NCBI GenBank assembly: GCA_014381825.1
Contig: JACNKX010000038.1
Span: forward strand, 310,001 to 374,000
Source of the DNA: Planctomycetota bacterium
GTDB taxonomy: Bacteria; Planctomycetota; Planctomycetia; Pirellulales; Pirellulaceae
DNA: 64,000 nucleotides
Direction of reading: 5' to 3'
The position numbers were made by a program, and so were the translations under genes. The notes beneath the pieces were generated by a model that saw only the letters and a list, made by a program, of their open reading frames with translations, ran no database searches and was not told the DNA's origin. Positions 27,403-34,849 of the stretch are shown here, piece after piece. Position 1 is the stretch's first letter. Every line of letters starts with the position of its first letter.

Positions 27403-28707
27403 ATGCCAGTCATCAAGACAAAAACGCTTGGGAAGTGGCTCACATGGTCGATGCTCGTCGTCCTGATTCTATCGGTCACGATCTGGTTCGCCGGTCGCGA
27501 AACGCTTCCTCGCAAGATTGTTATTGCAACAGGTGAGAAGGGCGGGTTGTACTATGCTCTCGGCGCGGAGCTTCAAACATCGCTTCGCAAACGCCTCGGG
27601 CGAATGCCCGACGTGCTCACGACCGCAGGATCGGTTAAGAACGTCGAACTTCTTAATCATGAAGAGGCGCATCTGGCCATCGTTCAGGGAGGAGCGGTCG
27701 CGATGGACGAAGTTACAGTCATCACACCTCTCTATCCGGAATTGGTACTGGTGATTGTTCGCAAAGATCACGATATGGAATCGATGGCAGATCTACTGGG
27801 CCGAAACGTTGCCCTCGGTCGTGAGGGTTCTGGAATGCGCGCCAGCGCGATCAACCTTTTGGCACGGTTTGAGATTGATCCGGACGAGTTTGGCCAGAAC
27901 GATCTCTACTTCAAGCAATTGCTCGACACGCCGGAACTCGACGCCGCGATCGTGACGACGGGAATCGAAAACCAAGACGTGAACGAGGTACTCGCGACAA
28001 ACGAGTTCCAATTGCTTCCAATCCTCGACGCGACCGCCATCGAAATGCGCGACCCTTATTTTCGCCGGATGGAGATTCCGACAGGCCTCTTCTCTGAGCG
28101 TCCGGCTGTTCCCGAACGTCCCACGCCGACATTAGCAACGACCGCCTACCTTGTCGCGCGGGCAGACGCTCATCGAACCTTAGTCGATGCAGCTCTGACG
28201 GCGATCCACGAGGAAGACCTTCGCCTACAAGTACCAACGCTGATTCCTCGTCATGAAGCTGCGCGATGGGTCTCGACACGCTTGCACTCGCAGGCTCAAC
28301 GCTACTTCCATCCATCGGACGATCTTGGCTTTATGGCGAACGTGATGGAAACCTTGGCGGCCGGCAAGGAGTTGCTTTTTGCACTCGGAGCGGGGGTCTA
28401 CCTCCTCTGGCACCGTCTGCGGCGGCTGCGCGACAAAGAGAATCAGGAAGCGATCAGCCGGCAAAAGGATTATCTCGATCGATTTCTGGAAGAGACCCTT
28501 CAAATCGAAACCGCTCAAATGAACACAACGGATGTCGCTAAGCTCGAAGCATTTCTCGACGACGTAACACGAATCAAACTGAAGGCACTCCACGAGTTCA
28601 CCGAAGAAGAACTCCGAGGTGATCGCTCTTTCTCGATCTTCCTGACACAATGCGCGAACTTAATCAGTAAGATCCAACTGAAGATCGTCTCACAAGGTCG
28701 CGGTTAG
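27403..28707 (+). CDS. Membrane-anchored TAXI-family solute-binding protein
   Basis: A 434-residue protein. An N-terminal hydrophobic anchor (about 12-30) precedes a TAXI-type periplasmic binding domain (~35-320): KIVIATGEKGGLYYALG, AHLAIVQGGAVAMDEV, NVALGREGSGMRASAINLL. A second membrane helix (~327-345) and a charged coiled-coil tail (~350-434) follow. No TRAP permease (dctM-like) gene is adjacent, so it may work as a sensor or partner of a distant transporter. It starts 12 bases after hisG and is likely co-transcribed. Confidence 0.8.
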   Translation: MPVIKTKTLGKWLTWSMLVVLILSVTIWFAGRETLPRKIVIATGEKGGLYYALGAELQTSLRKRLGRMPDVLTTAGSVKNVELLNHEEAHLAIVQGGAVAMDEVTVITPLYPELVLVIVRKDHDMESMADLLGRNVALGREGSGMRASAINLLARFEIDPDEFGQNDLYFKQLLDTPELDAAIVTTGIENQDVNEVLATNEFQLLPILDATAIEMRDPYFRRMEIPTGLFSERPAVPERPTPTLATTAYLVARADAHRTLVDAALTAIHEEDLRLQVPTLIPRHEAARWVSTRLHSQAQRYFHPSDDLGFMANVMETLAAGKELLFALGAGVYLLWHRLRRLRDKENQEAISRQKDYLDRFLEETLQIETAQMNTTDVAKLEAFLDDVTRIKLKALHEFTEEELRGDRSFSIFLTQCANLISKIQLKIVSQGRG

Positions 28708-29092
28708 CCTCGATTGGAGGCATCTGACCCGAGCTGGCGCGGCAGCTGCCCCTTGAGTTCCTTCGATCAACAAACGGCCTCTCCGCCTTTCAAACCCGTG
28801 CGTCTTCACGGTAGTGCCTGACGAGATTCGGTGAGCGAGATCACCAGATCGAAATGCCCGATGACGACGGCTTCTCGGCGTAATGTTTTCCGAGATAGTG
28901 AGTAGGCCGGACCAAGTGCAGCGCGTTCCGGCATGTCCAGGATAGGTACACGTCACCACTCAACCCACGCCGAAGCAGCGTCGCTTTGCTCCTTGATTCG
29001 GCCTACGTTGGTTCGCCCCACGCTTCTTCTTCGACACACTTCGGAGCGACGCCACCCCAGTTGACGTCGTATCGTCTCAGCTGAATAAATCG
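28708..29092. other. Intergenic region with one copy of a dispersed repeat
   Basis: There are 385 bases with no convincing gene. Positions 28902-28933 hold one copy of the GTAGGCCGGACC...CGTTCCGGCA repeat that recurs at both positions near the end of the next gene. The rest has no recognised structure. Confidence 0.5.
28902..28933 (+). repeat. Dispersed ~33-bp repeat, copy 1
   Basis: Reads GTAGGCCGGACC, then a variable centre, then GCGTTCCGGCA. The same ends are found at 29588-29626 and, inverted, at 29662-29694. Confidence 0.7.
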
Positions 29093-29635
29093 GTGAAACG
29101 AAGACCGCGACCAATCAGCCACACGATCGACGAGGCATACATTCGATTCGTCTTTCGGCTCACTCGAGGTGACAAAGTTGAGATTCTGGACAGTCTCGAA
29201 GGCAAGATTCTGTCAAACGATTCCGATAGTCCAATTCTCAATGACGGGACGTCGTTGCCTCAATTCGAGAATTCGATCAATGAAGCTCTTTATCGACTCG
29301 AAGTTGATGAACAGACGAAAGGCGCTCGATCCTGGTCAATAACGAAGCGCAAAGTGAAGGACAACTGGCTCGTGCCAAAGCCCAGCATTCCCGCAGAAGT
29401 GACGGTCGCTCTAGAATTCATATCTGTGCCGCTGTCATCTATTTCAATTGTCGCCGCGGATGCAATTACAGATGACGTAGCTCAACATTGCATTCCTCTG
29501 ACGTTCGAAAAGTGGCAAGCTGTGGTCGGAAATGCACTGATATCGCATGTGAATGACAATCTCCCAGAGGGTGTACTCTGGAGCCAAGTAGGCCGGATCA
29601 AGAAGCGGAGCGACGCCGCTCCGGCAATGGGATGA
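29093..29635 (+). CDS. Hypothetical protein
   Basis: A 180-residue frame starting at GTG. It is not recognised. The composition is normal for a soluble protein: FRLTRGDKVEILDSLEGK, LPQFENSINEALYRLE, EVTVALEFISVPLSSIS. There is no signal peptide or membrane segment. Its last ~16 codons run through a copy of a dispersed repeat (29588-29626), so the original C-terminus may have been replaced. No Shine-Dalgarno is evident. It could be a decaying gene. Confidence 0.45.
   Translation: MKRRPRPISHTIDEAYIRFVFRLTRGDKVEILDSLEGKILSNDSDSPILNDGTSLPQFENSINEALYRLEVDEQTKGARSWSITKRKVKDNWLVPKPSIPAEVTVALEFISVPLSSISIVAADAITDDVAQHCIPLTFEKWQAVVGNALISHVNDNLPEGVLWSQVGRIKKRSDAAPAMG
29588..29626 (+). repeat. Dispersed repeat, copy 2 (inside a coding end)
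   Basis: GTAGGCCGGATC...CCGCTCCGGCA, related to copy 1 with an insertion of about 6 bases. It encodes the C-terminal residues of the preceding hypothetical protein. Confidence 0.7.
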
Positions 29636-29661
29636 AAGGTGGCGCAGGTTTATACTGACGC

Positions 29662-29694
29662 TGCCGGAACGGCGCTACGCTCGGTCCGGCCTAC
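29662..29694 (-). repeat. Dispersed repeat, copy 3 (inverted)
   Basis: On the minus strand it reads GTAGGCCGGACC...GCCGTTCCGGCA. Together with copy 2 it forms an imperfect inverted repeat around 35 bases of spacer. Confidence 0.7.
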
Positions 29695-29818
29695 CTGCCT
29701 TTGCGCCTTTTGCTTGGCCGACGCTTGCAATCGCTAACATGTTGATTGATATTGAATTCCCTCAATCCATCGTGTGTTGTTCGCCTACCGCAATCCATTG
29801 AATAGAGGAAGAACGTCA

Positions 29819-30388
29819 ATGATCCATCGAAGCCTCGCCACTGGTCTTTTGTTGTTCGTGTTGGCGCTTGTGAACTCTACTGGGGCCGTTGAAATAGACG
29901 CCGAGGCGAAAACCAACGACCGCAAAGAAGCCAATCAAGCGAAAGCGATCTTTGAGAAGATCAAGTCGTTGTCGGGCGAGTGGGAGCACAAGGACCTGAA
30001 GGGCCAGGTGGCACTCAGCGTCCGTGTCATCGCGGGCGGATCTGCGGTCGTTGAACGCCAGTTTCCGGGATCGCCGATGGAGATGGTCACGGTCTACCAC
30101 TTGGACGGCGACGACGTCATGTTGAACCACTATTGCATGCTCGGAAACCAGCCGCGCCTGAAGGCGACGATCGGGGACAAGAAAAATACGATCGTTTTCA
30201 ATTTTGTATCAGCGACCAACCTCGCCTCGATAAACGACGCGCACATGCACCAGGGCAAGCTCACGTTTGTCGACAAGGACTCGATCAGTTCAACCTGGAC
30301 GAAGTTCGTTGGCGGAAAAGCAGCCGAAGAACATTCCTTTGAGATGATTAGAAGGAAGAAGGAACGCAAGTCGGAGAAGGTGCGCTAA
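29819..30388 (+). CDS. Small secreted protein, lipocalin-like
   Basis: A 189-residue protein with a signal peptide (LATGLLLFVLALVNSTGAVE). The ATG at 29819 has GAGGAA upstream; an in-frame start 45 bases earlier lacks these features. The mature part alternates strands, starting with IKSLSGEWEHKD and continuing VRVIAGGSAVVERQF, MVTVYHLDGDDVMLNHYC, TIVFNFVSATNLA. This resembles small beta-barrel proteins of the DUF1579 or lipocalin-like kind. The function is unknown. The C-terminus is very basic (IRRKKERKSEKVR). Confidence 0.7.
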   Translation: MIHRSLATGLLLFVLALVNSTGAVEIDAEAKTNDRKEANQAKAIFEKIKSLSGEWEHKDLKGQVALSVRVIAGGSAVVERQFPGSPMEMVTVYHLDGDDVMLNHYCMLGNQPRLKATIGDKKNTIVFNFVSATNLASINDAHMHQGKLTFVDKDSISSTWTKFVGGKAAEEHSFEMIRRKKERKSEKVR

Positions 30389-30817
30389 CGGTAGGGACTC
30401 GCACTGATCGATCCGACCCGCCGCCGACGCACTTTCGAGAACCAACGAACCTGCGTGTGTTTTAACAACTCGTGGCGAGTGACATGGGACGAGAAACGAT
30501 CCATCTTCGACAGAGGCAAGTTTCCGTGAATATGCCTGGGGAACTGCTGGAGTTAAACTCTAGTAGGTCATGATTCTTGATCTCGTGATGACTCGACGGC
30601 GGGAGTTGCTGGCTCTTAACTTCTGGTTGAACCTAGTGGTCTGCCGCTGCTTAGTGTTCGGTTGCGAGCATTCTGTGACCGGGGCTTCCAGCCGCAGTTT
30701 TACAGACGCTGCGGCTGGAAGCCTCAGCCACGTCCAACCCCAAGATTGAGCGGCGACCGACTACTAGGTTGCGACACCACATTCAAACGGCATACGCCGT
30801 ATCTCAAGCCGCTCGCG
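30389..30817. other. Intergenic region between convergent genes, with hairpin repeat
   Basis: There are 429 bases without a convincing gene. They contain the 15-bp hairpin at 30683-30723. A plus-strand frame at 30662-30844 is only this repeat read through and was not accepted. Confidence 0.5.
30683..30723. repeat. Intergenic hairpin repeat (15-bp stem)
   Basis: GGCTTCCAGCCGCAG (30683-30697) pairs perfectly with CTGCGGCTGGAAGCC (30709-30723), with an 11-base loop. There is no T-tract. It lies between two converging genes. Confidence 0.85.
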
Positions 30818-33367
30818 TTACCTCAATCCGGAATTCGCCAGTGACTCGCTTACGATAGACGACGCGCCCGCTTTCTCGAAGGCTTCCAAGAATGGCTTCG
30901 GTGACGTGTAGACTCCGTCCAAAAGAATCGGTTTGTTGGGGCTGCCGGCAGGGAAGATGGCATAGAACGGAATCGTTCCTGATTGATGGCCAAGTTGCTC
31001 CATCAAACGATCAATTTCCGGCGCTGGTTGAGTCTTGTCGGCTCGCAGTGCGATGATCCCGTGTTTTTCGATAAATGCTTTGGTATCGTTCGTGTTCAAG
31101 GCGACCGCCTCATTCGATTTGCAAGTCAGTCACCAGTCGGCTGTAAAATCGACGAAGACGGTTTTCTTCTCGGACGTCAGTTGTTCGAGTAACTCCTGAG
31201 TATACGGCTTCCAAGCAAGTTCATTACTGTCGGATCGCGGAACGCGATCTTCAAGATCTCCGATAGTCTCGGTTCGCACTCCGATTTCCTTATCGACGGC
31301 TCTTTGAAATCGAGCCGTCATAATCGATGCAAGATTCGTAGATCGAATCGGTTCAATCGGCGCTCCATAAGCAAACAATCCGGTGACGGTGGCAAACGCA
31401 GTCGCCGCTACCCAAGCAGCCCCTTTTTTGTCGAGCGATTCCGTAAGTGGCACACGACCGATCCACCAAAATGCCGCCCAGAGTCCCATCATGAAAGCGA
31501 CTGTTGGAACGACGTACGGGATCGGGATGAATGTTAACAGGAAGATGACAGTGCCTAACAGCACGAAGCCCATCATGTGCTTGAACGTATCCATCCACGC
31601 ACCGGGCTTCGGCAGAAACGACACCAGTTCGGGAAACGCTCCGATTAACAAATAGGGGCTCGCCATACCAAGTCCCACACAGCCAAAACCTGCGTAGGCG
31701 ATTACCGGCGGTTGCACGACCGCCCACGTCAATGCCGATCCGAGAAGCGGACCACTGCATGGTGTCGCCAACACGGTCGTAAGAACTCCCTTGAAGAATG
31801 CACCGGACGCACCTTCTTTCGTTGCGAGACCACCGACCTTTCCCGATCCCACGAAACCTGGAATTGGAATCTCCCATACACCGACAAAACTCAACGCGAA
31901 CGCGAAGACTACCGACGTAAGGATCACGTTGAACGTCACACTACTGAACTGCTCGCCCCAACTGAGCCCCATGAATACCGAGAGCGTCGCGAGGATCAAG
32001 AAGACGGACATCAGCCCAAGGCTGTACCAGACGTTTAACATGAAGCTTCGTGCACGATTATCTCCCGCTTGTTGAACAAACGCCATCACTTTAAGTCCAA
32101 TAACTGGCAACACGCACGGCATGAAATTCAAAATGAAGCCGGCCACGAACGCCATCAATAATACGACCGGTGTTGATAGTTCGGCCGTTGTGCTCTGCGT
32201 GTCGAGGTTGTCCAAGTCGAGCGTTGTATCTGTCGCAGCGATCTGATCGCTGGGCGGCGTTACTTCCTTTGTTTGCCGATTTGCTAGATCGGCAGCATCT
32301 TTGTACTCGGACGTCGTGAAACTAAGTAGCGATGTACCCACGACCGCGTCATCACCGACTTCTATCGTCCCTTGAAAGGACGCGCCAGTCGGAAGATCGC
32401 AACTGGCAAGCGTGCATGTCTGATATCCGATCAATCCGGCTATCGTGTGCGTACCAGGAGTCGCGTCGGCGGGCACCTTGATTTCGACGGACCAAGTGAC
32501 CGGCTCCTCGTGGAAGTAGACTAGCGGTTCCTCCTCTAGGCCCAATTCATGTTCAATCGGTTTCACTGACGCAGTGAACGTAGACGCCTTCCACTCGTTT
32601 GGTTCGCTGACGGCGATCAGCGTTGGTTTCGAGATGAGCTTTGGATCTTGCGGCGCGTAAGCATAAATGTGCCACGTCGATTCGGGATCAGCGCTCAGCG
32701 ATATCGTGAAGGAACTACCGGGCTGAACGGTCGCTGGTGTAATCGTTCCACGTAGCGTGACATGAGCCGATTTCGTCCGAAACTCGGTAACGATGGGCGA
32801 CTCTTTGTAATACCCCGCGAACTTGGCGACGACAGGCTTGTTGGCGATAGGAATGCAAGAGCCTTTGTCCTGACAGACCTGGCCGTTGAATTTCACTTGC
32901 AGCTCGGTTGCTGCCGGGTCGATCCCATTGGCGAGCTGAATCGGTGCTGTCCAGACAACTACACCGTCATGCTCTTCGACCGGAACATCGAAGAACTCGT
33001 ACTTCTTCACGTGAGGTGCGGCATCTGGTTTGAATTCGCCGGTGATTGCCGCTTGGTCTGCCGACGCAAGCTTGATCACACTGCGTTGTGGGCCGCCCGC
33101 CAGCTGGGTCACTGAGTAAACGTGCCATGTGGGTTCCATCGTCGCCGTTACAGAGAGGCGACCATTTCGCGTACCCTCGACAACTTGAAACTCCGCGGAA
33201 AACGTCGCTTTATCGCCGCCCAAAGGTCCGCCCAAACCTGGAATTCCCAATTGGTCGATAATATTCAACGGCGGCGAGGCCGGCGTGTCCTGTCCAACCG
33301 TGATTGATTCGGCGAGCGTTATAAGGCAAGCGACGAAGAAGGCGGCAGCCGTGGGTAGCCGATTCAT
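30818..33367 (-). CDS. DsbD-type thiol:disulfide transporter, candidate selenoprotein (UxxC)
   Basis: If the in-frame TGA at 31132-31130 is read as selenocysteine, the product has 849 residues. Domains: signal peptide (1-25); two periplasmic alpha-type domains with cysteine pairs Cys165/Cys171 (QVCQDKGSC) and Cys318/Cys323 (YQTCTLASC); a membrane domain (~400-670, about eight helices) with the paired cysteines Cys418 (NFMPCVLPVIG) and Cys537 (LATPCSGPLLG); and a C-terminal thioredoxin domain (~715-849). There the motif is FTADW-U746-LTC749-KSNE, followed by cis-proline TIPFYAIF. The TGA falls exactly on the first active-site cysteine. The family passes electrons from cytoplasmic thioredoxin to periplasmic proteins such as the TlpA-like one here. 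A pseudogene or sequencing error is the alternative. The ATG at 33367 opens the signal peptide. Confidence 0.85.
31097..31112 (-). promoter_or_regulatory. Candidate bacterial SECIS hairpin
   Basis: In the mRNA, UGAGGC-GGUC-GCCUUG forms a 6-bp stem (two G-U pairs) with a GGUC apical loop placed 24-27 nt after the UGA. Bacterial SECIS elements lie just downstream of the UGA and carry a G in a small apical loop; E. coli fdhF also has GGUC. It is short, so support is moderate. Confidence 0.5.
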
Positions 33368-33593
33368 GCTGTTAATACCTTTGGAGAGAGTCTGGCGGGG
33401 CATCGGTTGATTCTATGGAATGTTGAAAACCCGGGTCAACGGACGATCTGGAAGATTCTCGTACGAGGATTCTCACTCTGCTAAAGGAAAACTCACTCGT
33501 TCGCGGAGCAAATCATCCTGTACACCATTATCGACGTAGTACGCAGCTCATTCGGTGAGGTGGAGTACAAACACGCTCCCTGTTACAGCCTCG

Positions 33594-34580
33594 TTACATT
33601 TCAGCAAGCCTCGCGATAATCTCGTCTAGCCGTGCGAGAATAACTTCATGGTTCTCGAACTTGCGTAGCTCTACGGCGACCCACTGCACCCAGTTCATTC
33701 CAGATAACAACACCGTACTTCGGTCGTATGCGTCGACCAACGCCAATTCATCGAGCGATAACGGGCGCAGCGACTGATACGCGGCAAGGCCCTGTTTCCA
33801 ATTCGTTCGGTCTCCACCCACGAGACTCCCCAGCAATCTGGCAACATCACACGCAACATGATCCACTCGCATCGCACCGAAGTCGACGATTCCGCTTACT
33901 TCTTCACCTTCGAAAAGGACGTGATCATGCCAGACGTCGCGAATGCAGGGTTGCAGTCGGAACCGCGACCGACTCGCGAGTTCCAAGATGGGCTTCGTTT
34001 CTGCCGAGAGTTCGTCGAACCAATACATGATCGTGGCTGCGCGACTTTGGAATTCGGCCCAGTCCATCGCGGCGACGGCTCGCGACATCTCCTCCGCCTC
34101 ACCCAAACACAATCGATCGAGTTGCTCGCGCCGCGTCGCGATACCGGGAGCAGCACCTGCGACTGACTCAATCGACTCAGCACTTTGATGAAACTGTGCC
34201 AGCGCGACAAGAGCTGCATCGAGTCGATTGCTCGTCGGATGCTCACGAAAGTCCGCCGTACCCGGTAGCCAAGCGGTGAGTTCCCAGTATTGTCCCTCCA
34301 ACGAAACGAACGTCTGGCCACCGCGCGATTGAATCGGAGTGGGCACTTTTGCAAATCCATTAGCCGACACGCGACAGATCACTTCATGGAGCCACTGCAG
34401 TTGGGTGCGACTCGGGTGCTCCTTTGGCCAACGACGAAGGCAGAGTGTGGAATCGCCGCAACTCACTTTCCAGAACGCAGCTCCGCTGAATCCGCCCGCT
34501 CCGCCAAGCGACTCGACACTCTGAGCAGCGACGCCTGGATAGTGGCTTAGGACACCTGCCACGCTGGCTAGATCGGACAT
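33594..34580 (-). CDS. APH-family phosphotransferase (kinase fold)
   Basis: A 328-residue protein of the aminoglycoside phosphotransferase/homoserine kinase II fold. An N-terminal GGAGGFSGAAFWKV stands in for the P-loop-like strand, followed by LCLRRWP with the ATP-contacting basic residue. The Brenner-type region is CIRDVWHDHVLF, and the metal-binding aspartate is in GIVDFGAM. The substrate is unknown; it may be a small alcohol or amino alcohol. The variant of the HxDxxxxN motif (DVWHDHVLF) is unusual but common in this family's outer branches. No operon partner is seen. Confidence 0.8.
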   Translation of the reverse strand: MSDLASVAGVLSHYPGVAAQSVESLGGAGGFSGAAFWKVSCGDSTLCLRRWPKEHPSRTQLQWLHEVICRVSANGFAKVPTPIQSRGGQTFVSLEGQYWELTAWLPGTADFREHPTSNRLDAALVALAQFHQSAESIESVAGAAPGIATRREQLDRLCLGEAEEMSRAVAAMDWAEFQSRAATIMYWFDELSAETKPILELASRSRFRLQPCIRDVWHDHVLFEGEEVSGIVDFGAMRVDHVACDVARLLGSLVGGDRTNWKQGLAAYQSLRPLSLDELALVDAYDRSTVLLSGMNWVQWVAVELRKFENHEVILARLDEIIARLAEM

Positions 34581-34712
34581 TTTGCTTCAGCCTCACTGTG
34601 GAACGAGATCAGTTCTCCCCCCGGAACAGTCGGCAAATCCCGCGAATTCCGTACACTCATCGCCAACTTGCCTAGACAATCCGTGGGCGGCTAAAATGTA
34701 GCCATTAGCCTT

Positions 34713-34845
34713 CTTAGGCGTAAGAGTCGCAATTGCCTAACGATGGTGTATATTTTACCTACCTTGCTTAGGCGCACACCCTGACACAATCACCCTTCCA
34801 GAAACGCGTGACGGCGCGATCCCGCCTACTTTGCTTAGGAATAAG
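34713..34845 (+). promoter_or_regulatory. Cluster of CTTAGG motifs upstream of the metalloprotease
   Basis: CTTAGGCGTAAG (34713-34724) and CTTAGGAATAAG (34834-34845) are both CTTA-N4-TAAG palindromes. A half-site CTTAGGCG lies at 34767-34774 and an inverted GCCTAA at 34735-34740. The last copy overlaps the probable Shine-Dalgarno of the metalloprotease gene, so a binding protein could block translation or transcription there. Confidence 0.35.
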
Positions 34846-34849
34846 AATC

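Noticed and set aside
30818-31099. Separate small gene of 93 codons after the DsbD frame
   Set aside because: It has only a TTG start and no ribosome site, is in the same frame as the upstream DsbD gene, and encodes the rest of its thioredoxin domain.
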